Below, piece after piece: positions 18,932-26,105 of a stretch of 64,000 bases of DNA (its first letter is position 1; every line of letters starts with the position of its first letter). Position numbers and translations under genes: made by a program. This DNA is from SCGC-AAA076-P13 sp963926355 (GTDB taxonomy: Bacteria > Pseudomonadota > Gammaproteobacteria > Magnimaribacterales > D2472): assembly GCA_963926355.1 (NCBI GenBank), contig CAWUWW010000013.1, positions 31,426 to 95,425 of the forward strand, given 5' to 3'. The notes beneath the pieces are model-generated. The model saw only the letters and a list, made by a program, of their open reading frames with translations, did not search any database and was not told where the DNA came from.

Positions 18932-19912
18932 ATGACAACCAATAGCAAAATTGAACTTCCAAACAAACCAACTATTAAGATAGATGTTTCTAAAACTTTT
19001 AAAATTGATTCAAAGTTAATCGTAAAAGGTTTTAAAGAAAAAACTGAGTGGGTCCCTGAAATAGATGAGGGATATGTTTTTGACAAAGAAACAACCTTAT
19101 CAATATTGGCTGGATTTGAGCATAACAGGAGAGTTATGATTCAAGGGTTTCATGGCACAGGTAAATCAACACACATAGAACAAGTAGCAGCAAGGCTAAA
19201 CTGGCCTTGTGTGAGAATAAATTTAGATAGCCATATAAGTAGAATTGATCTTCTTGGAAAAGATGCAATAAAACTAAAAGACGGGAAACAGATTACTGAA
19301 TTCCAAGAAGGTCTTCTTCCATGGTCAATTCAAAACCCTGTTGCGCTAGTTTTTGATGAATATGACGCAGGAAGACCTGATGTAATGTTTGTAATTCAAA
19401 GAATATTGGAAGTAGAAGGCAAACTCACGCTATTAGATCAAAATAAAGTAATCAGCCCACATTCTTCATTTAGGCTTTTTGCAACAACCAATACAGTTGG
19501 TCTTGGCGATGTTACCGGTTTATATCATGGGACTCAGCAAATCAATCAAGGTCAAATGGATAGATGGCATATTCTTTCATCGTTAAATTATCTTGACCCT
19601 AAGCAAGAATTTAAAGTTGTGACTTCTCAAGTAGGCAATTTTAAAAGCTCAAAAAATGAAGAAATTCTTAAAAACATGATTAAGTTAGCAAACCTTACTA
19701 GAACTGGTTTTGGTAATGGCGATATTTCTATTTTAATGTCTCCTAGAACTGTTATCTCATGGGCTCAAAATTTAAAGATCTTTAAAGATATAGCCAGCTC
19801 TTTTAAATTAAGTTTTCTTAATAAATGTGATGATATGGAAAAACCCATTATTTCTGAATATTTCCAGAGATGCTTTGATATAGACATTGAAAGCGATATC
19901 CCTGAGAAATAG
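18932..19912 (+). CDS. cobS: cobaltochelatase-type AAA+ ATPase CobS
   Basis: MoxR/CobS-type AAA+ ATPase. With CobT it forms the ATPase rings that drive CobN-dependent cobalt insertion in aerobic B12 synthesis. Walker A GFHGTGKST at 72-80, Walker B ALVFDEYD at 138-145, and nearly continuous CobS signature stretches (HIEQVAARLNWPCVR, DVMFVIQRILE, ATTNTVGLGD, HGTQQINQGQMDRW). 326 residues versus about 332 in Pseudomonas denitrificans. Followed after 7 bp by cobT. No cobN or other cobalamin gene is in this window, so the complex may serve another metal or protein target. Confidence 0.9.
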   Translation: MTTNSKIELPNKPTIKIDVSKTFKIDSKLIVKGFKEKTEWVPEIDEGYVFDKETTLSILAGFEHNRRVMIQGFHGTGKSTHIEQVAARLNWPCVRINLDSHISRIDLLGKDAIKLKDGKQITEFQEGLLPWSIQNPVALVFDEYDAGRPDVMFVIQRILEVEGKLTLLDQNKVISPHSSFRLFATTNTVGLGDVTGLYHGTQQINQGQMDRWHILSSLNYLDPKQEFKVVTSQVGNFKSSKNEEILKNMIKLANLTRTGFGNGDISILMSPRTVISWAQNLKIFKDIASSFKLSFLNKCDDMEKPIISEYFQRCFDIDIESDIPEK

Positions 19913-19919
19913 ATAATTC

Positions 19920-21695
19920 ATGGCTTGGATAAAAAATAGAGACCGTCTTCATGAGGCTGCTCTTTCTTCTGTAAAAGCAATCGCCAAAAGAAAAGATCTA
20001 TCTTCAAAAGTAGGTATTTCTCAAAGGCCGCCAAATTCAGACCAGGCAATTATCTCTTCCATACCTAGATCTACAAAAGATTTAGCTGCATGGAGAGGAG
20101 AATGTGATTTCCAAGCTTTTTGGTATCAACATCATAAAAAAACTTCTGAAATACCCTTAAAACTTCAAGCTAGAATGGTTTTTAATGAGCTGGAGATGTC
20201 CCGTGTTGAAATTTTAGGCTCAAATACCTATCCGGGTGCTAAAAAAAATATTACTGAATACCTAGAATTAATAAGTCTAATTGCTGATGATGAAAAATCA
20301 TCGAATTATCTGGCATTATGCTCAAACCTTTGGCTTAAAAAAACGCAGGGGTTTGAATTAAATCCTAATTCAAAAAAATTGGTTGAGTTATTTGAAAAAA
20401 AATATAATTTAAAAAATATAACTCCCTTAGAAAAAGATTTCTCTAAAGCTTTAAGTGATCAAAAGCTGTTTGAAAAGATTTCAATTAAATTTCTTAAAAA
20501 GCTTAAGCTTATGAAAAGCTCAGATGATTCAAACGATGATAGCGATGATGACCCAATAGAGCCTCCAGGATCTTCAAATGAAATTGAGCAAGAAAATGCT
20601 GAGGATGATTCAGACGAAACTGGAGATTATGATTCTGATACAACTATAGAAAATCTTGATATTGAAATAGATGATCTTCTCCAAGAAGCAACGTCTTCTT
20701 CTGATGGGCCCTCTATAGATGAGGAAATTGAAGCGCTTTCATATCCACAAAATAATTATTTAGACTCAAATAAAAAAGATTACTCTATTTATACATCCAA
20801 TTTTGATGAAATAATTGATGCGAAAGACCTTACTACCTCTGATGAATCCATAAGGCTTAGAAATCAGCTTGATAATTTAATCAAACCTCATCAAACAACA
20901 ATAGGTAAGTTAGCCAATAGACTCCAAAGACTGCTATTAGCTAAGCAAAATACAAGCTGGAACTATAACCTTGATGAGGGAATGCTAGACACAGCAAGAC
21001 TTCATAGAGTTATAGCAGAGCCCGGTCACCCTTTGAGCTATAAACAAGAAACAGAAAATAAATTTAAAGACACTATTGTTACTCTTTTAATTGATAACTC
21101 CGGATCTATGAGAGGAAGGTCAATTAGCTTGGCTGCTATTTGTGCAGATATTATTGGAAGTACGCTTGAGAGATGTCAAATTAAAACTGAGATTCTAGGC
21201 TTTACAACAAAGCAATGGAAGGGTGGAGAATCTAAGCAATCATGGATAAATAATGGGAGCGCTTCCAACCCTGGAAGGCTTAATGATATAAGACATATTA
21301 TTTATAAAAGTGCCGATAATAGCTGGAGAAGAGCAAGAAAATACTTTGGAACAATGCTAAAAGAAGGTCTTCTAAAAGAAAATATAGACGGAGAGGCTTT
21401 GTCTTGGTCTCATGAAAGGCTGATCAAAAGATCAGAAGACAGGAAAATTATGATTGTCATATCAGATGGAGCGCCAGTGGATGATAGTACTCTTTCAGCA
21501 AATAGAGATGATTACCTAGATAATCATCTAAAGGAAATGATTACATTAATTGAAAAAGACAGTCCTGTTGAGCTTCAAGCAATAGGTATTGGTCACGACG
21601 TAACTAAGTATTATAAAAATGCTATTACCATCAATAGGGCTGAAGAGCTTGGCGAAGTTTTGCTTGAAGAGTTAACAAAACTTTTCAAAAACTAA
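19920..21695 (+). CDS. cobT: cobaltochelatase-type VWA protein CobT
   Basis: Partner of the CobS ATPase. An N-terminal helical region (1-195) is followed by a strongly acidic, Asp/Ser/Glu-rich linker (about 200-270), and a C-terminal von Willebrand A domain with MIDAS DxSxS (Asp392, Ser394, Ser396 in LLIDNSGSMRG) and the later VISDGAPVDD aspartate. Domain order and 591-residue length match CobT. Cytoplasmic. Same operon as cobS. The acidic linker is typical for CobT and BchD-like chelatase subunits. Function in B12 synthesis is not assured without CobN. Confidence 0.9.
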   Translation: MAWIKNRDRLHEAALSSVKAIAKRKDLSSKVGISQRPPNSDQAIISSIPRSTKDLAAWRGECDFQAFWYQHHKKTSEIPLKLQARMVFNELEMSRVEILGSNTYPGAKKNITEYLELISLIADDEKSSNYLALCSNLWLKKTQGFELNPNSKKLVELFEKKYNLKNITPLEKDFSKALSDQKLFEKISIKFLKKLKLMKSSDDSNDDSDDDPIEPPGSSNEIEQENAEDDSDETGDYDSDTTIENLDIEIDDLLQEATSSSDGPSIDEEIEALSYPQNNYLDSNKKDYSIYTSNFDEIIDAKDLTTSDESIRLRNQLDNLIKPHQTTIGKLANRLQRLLLAKQNTSWNYNLDEGMLDTARLHRVIAEPGHPLSYKQETENKFKDTIVTLLIDNSGSMRGRSISLAAICADIIGSTLERCQIKTEILGFTTKQWKGGESKQSWINNGSASNPGRLNDIRHIIYKSADNSWRRARKYFGTMLKEGLLKENIDGEALSWSHERLIKRSEDRKIMIVISDGAPVDDSTLSANRDDYLDNHLKEMITLIEKDSPVELQAIGIGHDVTKYYKNAITINRAEELGEVLLEELTKLFKN

Positions 21696-21713
21696 TTTCT
21701 GTTATATGATTAG

Positions 21714-21738
21714 GTAATGTTAGCAGTGCTAACATTAC
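21714..21738. promoter_or_regulatory. 25-bp perfect palindrome, probable operator
   Basis: GTAATGTTAGCA (21714-21725), a central G (21726), then its exact reverse complement (21727-21738): 12-bp arms without mismatch. It touches a TATAAT box and is not followed by a T-tract, so an operator for a dimeric repressor is more likely than a terminator. The regulator is unknown; the sequence is not one I recognise as a LexA, Fur, NrdR or CIRCE site. Confidence 0.6.
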
Positions 21739-21744
21739 TATAAT
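21739..21744 (+). promoter_or_regulatory. -10 box TATAAT before the diiron oxygenase operon
   Basis: A consensus TATAAT directly abuts the right end of the palindrome. Transcription would start near 21751, only about 5 nt before ATG 21756, giving an almost leaderless mRNA; alternatively a more distal promoter is used and AGGG at 21745-21748 serves as the ribosome site. A repressor on the palindrome would cover the -10/-35 interval. Confidence 0.45.
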
Positions 21745-21755
21745 AGGGACAAATA

Positions 21756-22862
21756 ATGAAAATAACAAAGCAAAAAGGGCCTCCAGAGGACCTACTCTAC
21801 TTCGATGATGAAATTAACTTAACCCCCCTTCAGGTTGAAGATGTGGTGGAGATTTTTAATACCCCGTTAACAGGAGCTTATAATTGGGATTACACAATAG
21901 CGGATAATAGAATTAAAAAACTATATGAGCTTGGAAAAGAACTTAACTGGAATGGCTCTATTGATCTAAATTGGGACTACACACATCCTGCTGATGAGAA
22001 GCTTGTAGAGCCTGATGAAGACTTACCGCATGAAACTCTTGAGGCTTATCAAAATCTTTCAGAAGAAGATAAGATATTATTTGATCGTCACTCAACAGCT
22101 GAATTAATGAGTCAATTTCTTCATGGAGAGCAAGGAGCTTTACTTGTTGCATCTCAGCTAGCTTGTTGCGCACCAACCTATAATGCAAAACTATATGCAG
22201 CATCACAAACATTTGATGAGGCAAGACATGTTGAAGTATTCAATAAATACCTTCAAGATAAAATAGGTATTCATTATCCAATAAACCCATCACTGAAACT
22301 TCTTTTAGATAAAATTCTAACTGACGAGAGATGGGACCTTAAATTTATCGGCATGCAGATTATTATCGAAGGATTAGCTTTGGCAGCATTCCAAATGCTT
22401 AAAGCAATAACTAAAGACCCCCTATTAAAGCAATTGTTGCACTATGTGGTTAGAGATGAAGCTCGTCATGTTACTTTTGGTATTAACTATCTAGAAGATT
22501 ACCTAAAAACACTTACTCCAGAAGAGATAGAGGATAGAGCAGAGTTTGCATATGAAGCCTGTGTTATATCGCGAGAAAGATTAATTAATACTAAAGCAGA
22601 ACAAAGATTCTTAAAAATGACATACGAGGAAGCAAGAGAATTCCAAATGAATACCAAGACATTTGATATGTTTAGAAACTTTTTGTTTTCGCGTGTAATA
22701 CCAAATCTTTCAAGAATTGGGCTATTAACAGACAAAGTTAGACCAAAGTTTGAAGCTTTGGGCTTACTTGAATATGAAAATGCTCCAGATGATTTTGAAT
22801 GCGATTGGGCTGAACTTAAAAAGCCATTAGAAAGTTTTGACGACATACCTGAAGCAATTTAA
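21756..22862 (+). CDS. ferritin-like diiron oxygenase (R2/AurF-like)
   Basis: 368-residue helical protein with a complete carboxylate-bridged diiron ligand set: Glu125 (FLHGEQGALL), Glu155-x-x-His158 (DEARHVE), Glu205 (IIEGLALAAF) and Glu235-x-x-His238 (DEARHVT). This E...ExxH...E...ExxH pattern is shared by ribonucleotide reductase R2, R2-like oxidases and AurF-type N-oxygenases. Length and lack of the RNR radical-transfer C-terminus argue against a true NrdB, so a diiron oxygenase or desaturase of unknown substrate is most likely. No signal peptide; cytoplasmic. It has its own palindrome/TATAAT upstream region, and its last 26 nt overlap the start of the beta-helix gene, tying it to the two secreted proteins downstream. 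Confidence 0.8.
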   Translation: MKITKQKGPPEDLLYFDDEINLTPLQVEDVVEIFNTPLTGAYNWDYTIADNRIKKLYELGKELNWNGSIDLNWDYTHPADEKLVEPDEDLPHETLEAYQNLSEEDKILFDRHSTAELMSQFLHGEQGALLVASQLACCAPTYNAKLYAASQTFDEARHVEVFNKYLQDKIGIHYPINPSLKLLLDKILTDERWDLKFIGMQIIIEGLALAAFQMLKAITKDPLLKQLLHYVVRDEARHVTFGINYLEDYLKTLTPEEIEDRAEFAYEACVISRERLINTKAEQRFLKMTYEEAREFQMNTKTFDMFRNFLFSRVIPNLSRIGLLTDKVRPKFEALGLLEYENAPDDFECDWAELKKPLESFDDIPEAI

Positions 22863-24066
22863 ATTTATATTCTTTGCGTTAGCGCTTAGCTTTAATTGCT
22901 ATGGCGCTACTATAGCTATCTCCCCTTCTGATGATCCTTATTCAGAAATACAAGAGGCGTTAATTCTTGCTCAGCCTGGAGATGTTATTCATATAACAGA
23001 AGGTATTTATAAACTTGAAGATAGCTTATCTCTCGATGTTAAAAATGTAATCTTAGAAGGAGAAGGCATTGATAAAACAATTCTGTCCTTTAAAAATCAA
23101 AAATCTGGAGCTCAAGGTCTCTTTGTAACATCAGATGGCGTAATTCTTAGAGACTTTGCAGTTGAAGATGCCAAAGGAGATGCAATAAAAGTTAAAGGCG
23201 TTGATGGAATAAGTTTTATTAGAGTTAGAACTGAATGGACTGAAGGTCCAAGCTCTGATAATGGTGCATACGGGCTCTATCCAGTTGAATCTAAAAATGT
23301 ACTTATAGATTCATGTGTTGCAATTGGGGCCTCAGACGCAGGTATTTATGTTGGTCAATCTGAAAATATTATTGTTAAAAACTCAAGAGCTGAATTTAAT
23401 GTTGCGGGTATCGAAATTGAAAATTCATACTATGCAGATGTTTTTGATAACTATGCAGCAAATAATACTGGTGGAATTTTGATATTTGATTTACCTGATA
23501 TACCCCAGCAAGGCGGTCATCATGTGAGGGTATTTAGAAATAAATCTATTAATAATAATACTGATAATTTTGCACCTGAGGGCAATATTGTTGGAGAGGT
23601 TCCTCGAGGAACTGGGATTATTGTCCAAGCTAATTCGCATGTAGAAATATTTAATAATGATATTGGGGATAATGAAACGATTAACATTGCTATTGTTACC
23701 TACGGATATGAGACGGAGGATAAAAATTACTATCCCCACCCAAAAGCAGTTCAAATTCATGGTAATAGATTTGGAAAATCTGGTTATAACCCTGATCTTA
23801 AAACCGGTGATCTTGCTAAAGTATTATATGAATTATCTGATGGAAATATGCCAGACATATTCTGGGATGGAATTGTCCCACTGCACCAAATATTATTAGG
23901 CCAACCTGATGAAGATAAAATTATCTTAGGGGATAATGGCGAGGCTTCATTCCTAACAATAAATGGGCTTAAGTACATACTCCCATTTTTTGATCCTATT
24001 GAGAGAGATTATGAAAAATTTCGAGGCGTTATAAAGCCCCTTCTCCCAGTAAAATTTAGTGATTAG
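22837..24066 (+). CDS. secreted parallel beta-helix repeat protein (TIGR03805-like)
   Basis: 409 residues with an N-terminal Sec signal (basic start, hydrophobic FKFIFFALALSF, likely cleavage near CYG-A). The body is a right-handed parallel beta-helix with many NVILEGEG / NVLIDSC / NIIVKNS / HVEIFNNDI rungs, like the family that occurs as a two-gene pair with a diheme cytochrome. No catalytic residues of pectate lyase type could be assigned. The frame has no early ATG: TTG 22837, inside the end of the oxygenase gene, is the best start because it precedes the signal peptide. Its end overlaps the cytochrome gene by 8 nt. Predicted periplasmic or outer-membrane-associated; substrate unknown. Confidence 0.8.
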   Translation: MTTYLKQFKFIFFALALSFNCYGATIAISPSDDPYSEIQEALILAQPGDVIHITEGIYKLEDSLSLDVKNVILEGEGIDKTILSFKNQKSGAQGLFVTSDGVILRDFAVEDAKGDAIKVKGVDGISFIRVRTEWTEGPSSDNGAYGLYPVESKNVLIDSCVAIGASDAGIYVGQSENIIVKNSRAEFNVAGIEIENSYYADVFDNYAANNTGGILIFDLPDIPQQGGHHVRVFRNKSINNNTDNFAPEGNIVGEVPRGTGIIVQANSHVEIFNNDIGDNETINIAIVTYGYETEDKNYYPHPKAVQIHGNRFGKSGYNPDLKTGDLAKVLYELSDGNMPDIFWDGIVPLHQILLGQPDEDKIILGDNGEASFLTINGLKYILPFFDPIERDYEKFRGVIKPLLPVKFSD

Positions 24067-25102
24067 CTTTAAAAAAATACTCTTTGCCCTAACCTTTACT
24101 CTATGCAGTTTTAACATAGCTTTTGCTGATGTTAACGACTCAATAATTCAGAATAGTGAAGTGGCTAAAAAACTTTCAGATTATGGTTTTTTTGAAGATC
24201 TTGTTTCTCAATCTCCCTCCAAAGAAGTACTTCCATATGACCTTATTTCCCCTCTTTTTTCTGATTATGCTGATAAGTTAAGATTTATATACATTCCCTC
24301 TAAGGGTTTTGCAGAATATAGGCCTGATAAGGTTTTTGACTTTCCAGAGGGAACTGTATTAATTAAGACATTTGCCTATTTAAATGAATATCCGGGATCA
24401 GATCTAGATCAACAGCTTCTCGAAACAAGACTTCTTATTAAAAAGAGTAATCAATGGGAGAATGTTAGTTATGTTTGGAATAAGGAACAAAATGATGCAT
24501 TTTTGACCATTGCTGGAAAGACTATATCAACTCAATTTATAAATAATAATGGCGATATTCAAGATGTAAGGTATAGAGTGCCAAATATAAATCAATGCAA
24601 GGAATGCCATCAGTCTGAAAAAAGTATTCAGCCCATTGGTCCTAAAGCTAGAAATTTAGATAAGGATTTTGTCTATGAAGATGGGGTAATGAATCAACTA
24701 ATGAAATGGCACAAGCAGGGCTGGATTAAGAAAGATATTAAAGTTGAGGCCATGGTAGATTGGGCTAATGATTTAGCATCAATAGATAATAGGGCAAGGT
24801 CTTATTTAGATATTAATTGTGGGCACTGTCATGTTAAAGGTGGTTCGGCAGATACAACTGGTCTTTACTTAGATTTTAAAGAAAACCGAGAAATTCACTT
24901 AGGCCTTTTTAAGAAGCCAATTGCAGCAGGTAGAGCTAGTAATAATTTGAAATATTCAATTGTTCCGGGTGATCCAGAAAGCTCAATACTACTTTTTAGA
25001 ATGAAATCTCTAGACCCGGGTATAATGATGCCAGAATCAGGAAGAGCACTTGAACACAAAGAGGCTGTGAGGCTGATTAGTAAATGGATTAAAAACTTAT
25101 AA
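24059..25102 (+). CDS. diheme c-type cytochrome, SO2930 family (TIGR03806-like)
   Basis: 347-residue exported cytochrome. Signal peptide at residues 1-23 (LFALTFTLCSFNIAFA), then two CXXCH haem-attachment sites at Cys180-His184 (CKECH) and Cys254-His258 (CGHCH). A late PGIMMPESG segment offers a possible axial Met. The GTG start overlaps the beta-helix gene by 8 nt. This cytochrome family is known to be paired with the beta-helix family immediately upstream. Here both follow a diiron oxygenase, suggesting an electron-transfer role for a periplasmic oxidation; the substrate is not known. Confidence 0.88.
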   Translation: MISFKKILFALTFTLCSFNIAFADVNDSIIQNSEVAKKLSDYGFFEDLVSQSPSKEVLPYDLISPLFSDYADKLRFIYIPSKGFAEYRPDKVFDFPEGTVLIKTFAYLNEYPGSDLDQQLLETRLLIKKSNQWENVSYVWNKEQNDAFLTIAGKTISTQFINNNGDIQDVRYRVPNINQCKECHQSEKSIQPIGPKARNLDKDFVYEDGVMNQLMKWHKQGWIKKDIKVEAMVDWANDLASIDNRARSYLDINCGHCHVKGGSADTTGLYLDFKENREIHLGLFKKPIAAGRASNNLKYSIVPGDPESSILLFRMKSLDPGIMMPESGRALEHKEAVRLISKWIKNL

Positions 25103-25165
25103 TAAGGCTTTTAATTTGTACATAAGCCCATAGATTATTAATATAAAGCATTAAGGAGATTTATT

Positions 25166-25915
25166 ATGTCAAAACACTCAGCATTAAATACATTTGGAAG
25201 ATCAGCTAATCCAGCTTTTACCAGGGGGTTTGAAAGCAATGCACAGACACTGCCTTTAAGCGAGAGAATGACGCTTGATGGAGCTGTTAATAAAACAGGT
25301 ATTTTACTATCTTTATGTTTTGCTGGTGCGATAGTTGGGTGGAATATTCCAGCGCTTACAATACCCGCAGCATTAATAGGATTTATCCTTGGTATGGTAA
25401 CAATTTTTAGAAGTAAGGAAAAAGCAGGATCAACCGCTCCTTTATATGCATTATCTCAAGGAATTATGCTTGGCGGCATTACATTAATGTATGAAAATGT
25501 ATTTGATGGCATAGCTATTCAGGCAATTGGTCTTACTTTTGGCATTCTTGCATCTTTACTGCTTTGTTATAAAAGCGGATTAATAAAACCAACAGAAAAC
25601 TTTAGGCTAATGCTCGGGGCTGCTATTGGGGGCATCTTTATACTTTATTTAGTTAGTTTTATCATGAGTTTTTTTGGAGGCGGCATAAGCCTTCTTTCGC
25701 CAACCAACTCTTCATGGGCAAGCATTGGCATTTCTCTTGCAATAGTCGTCGTAGCTGCATTATCCTTAGTTTTAGATTTTGATTATATTGAAGAAGGGGC
25801 AGAGAAAGGTCTTCCAAAATATATGGAATGGTATGGAGCTTTTTCATTAATGGTTACTCTTGTCTGGCTTTATTTAGAGATTCTTAGACTTTTATCAAAA
25901 ATAAGAAGTAGGTAG
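25166..25915 (+). CDS. Bax inhibitor-1/YccA-family membrane protein
   Basis: 249 residues with about seven hydrophobic helices (first near 46-60, last near 225-245) and a polar N-terminus of about 40 residues. The pattern FxRxxNPAF...MTLDGAVNKTGILL and the C-terminal VVAALSLVLDFDYIEEG matches the BaxI_1 branch of the Bax1-I family (YccA/YbhL relatives), proposed pH-sensitive Ca2+ leak channels or FtsH-interacting proteins. A good ribosome site (AAGGAG) lies 9 nt before the ATG. Inner membrane. Followed after 4 bp by a small membrane protein. Confidence 0.85.
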   Translation: MSKHSALNTFGRSANPAFTRGFESNAQTLPLSERMTLDGAVNKTGILLSLCFAGAIVGWNIPALTIPAALIGFILGMVTIFRSKEKAGSTAPLYALSQGIMLGGITLMYENVFDGIAIQAIGLTFGILASLLLCYKSGLIKPTENFRLMLGAAIGGIFILYLVSFIMSFFGGGISLLSPTNSSWASIGISLAIVVVAALSLVLDFDYIEEGAEKGLPKYMEWYGAFSLMVTLVWLYLEILRLLSKIRSR

Positions 25916-25919
25916 ATAA

Positions 25920-26105
25920 ATGAACTCTATAATATTTGGTGGTTTGGCAATCCTGTCTCTTTTTGTTTTCTTTAATCTTGGTAAAGTAAAAGCCTCAAAG
26001 AAACAGACTGATAGAAATAATAGAATAAATAGATTTGGAGAACTTAATCCAGATAATATTATTGAGGGTGAGGCAGATGAGGTAAATGAAAATGATAAAG
26101 ATTGA
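25920..26105 (+). CDS. small single-span membrane protein, hypothetical
   Basis: 61 residues: one N-terminal transmembrane helix (residues 3-19) followed by a basic stretch (KVKASKKQTDRNNR) and an acidic tail (EGEADEVNENDKD). I do not recognise the family. Four bp after the Bax1-I gene and overlapping the M1 peptidase start by 20 nt, so it is likely co-transcribed. The basic flank after the helix predicts a cytoplasmic C-terminus. Confidence 0.6.
   Translation: MNSIIFGGLAILSLFVFFNLGKVKASKKQTDRNNRINRFGELNPDNIIEGEADEVNENDKD

Noticed and set aside
22499..22846. Minus-strand 115-codon frame antisense to the diiron oxygenase
   Set aside because: The sense strand carries the full E/ExxH ligand set; the antisense translation looks like random low-complexity sequence.
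21756..22862. Ribonucleotide reductase small subunit (nrdB)
   Set aside because: Ligands fit but size, lack of the C-terminal radical-transfer tail and missing nrdA neighbour argue against it.
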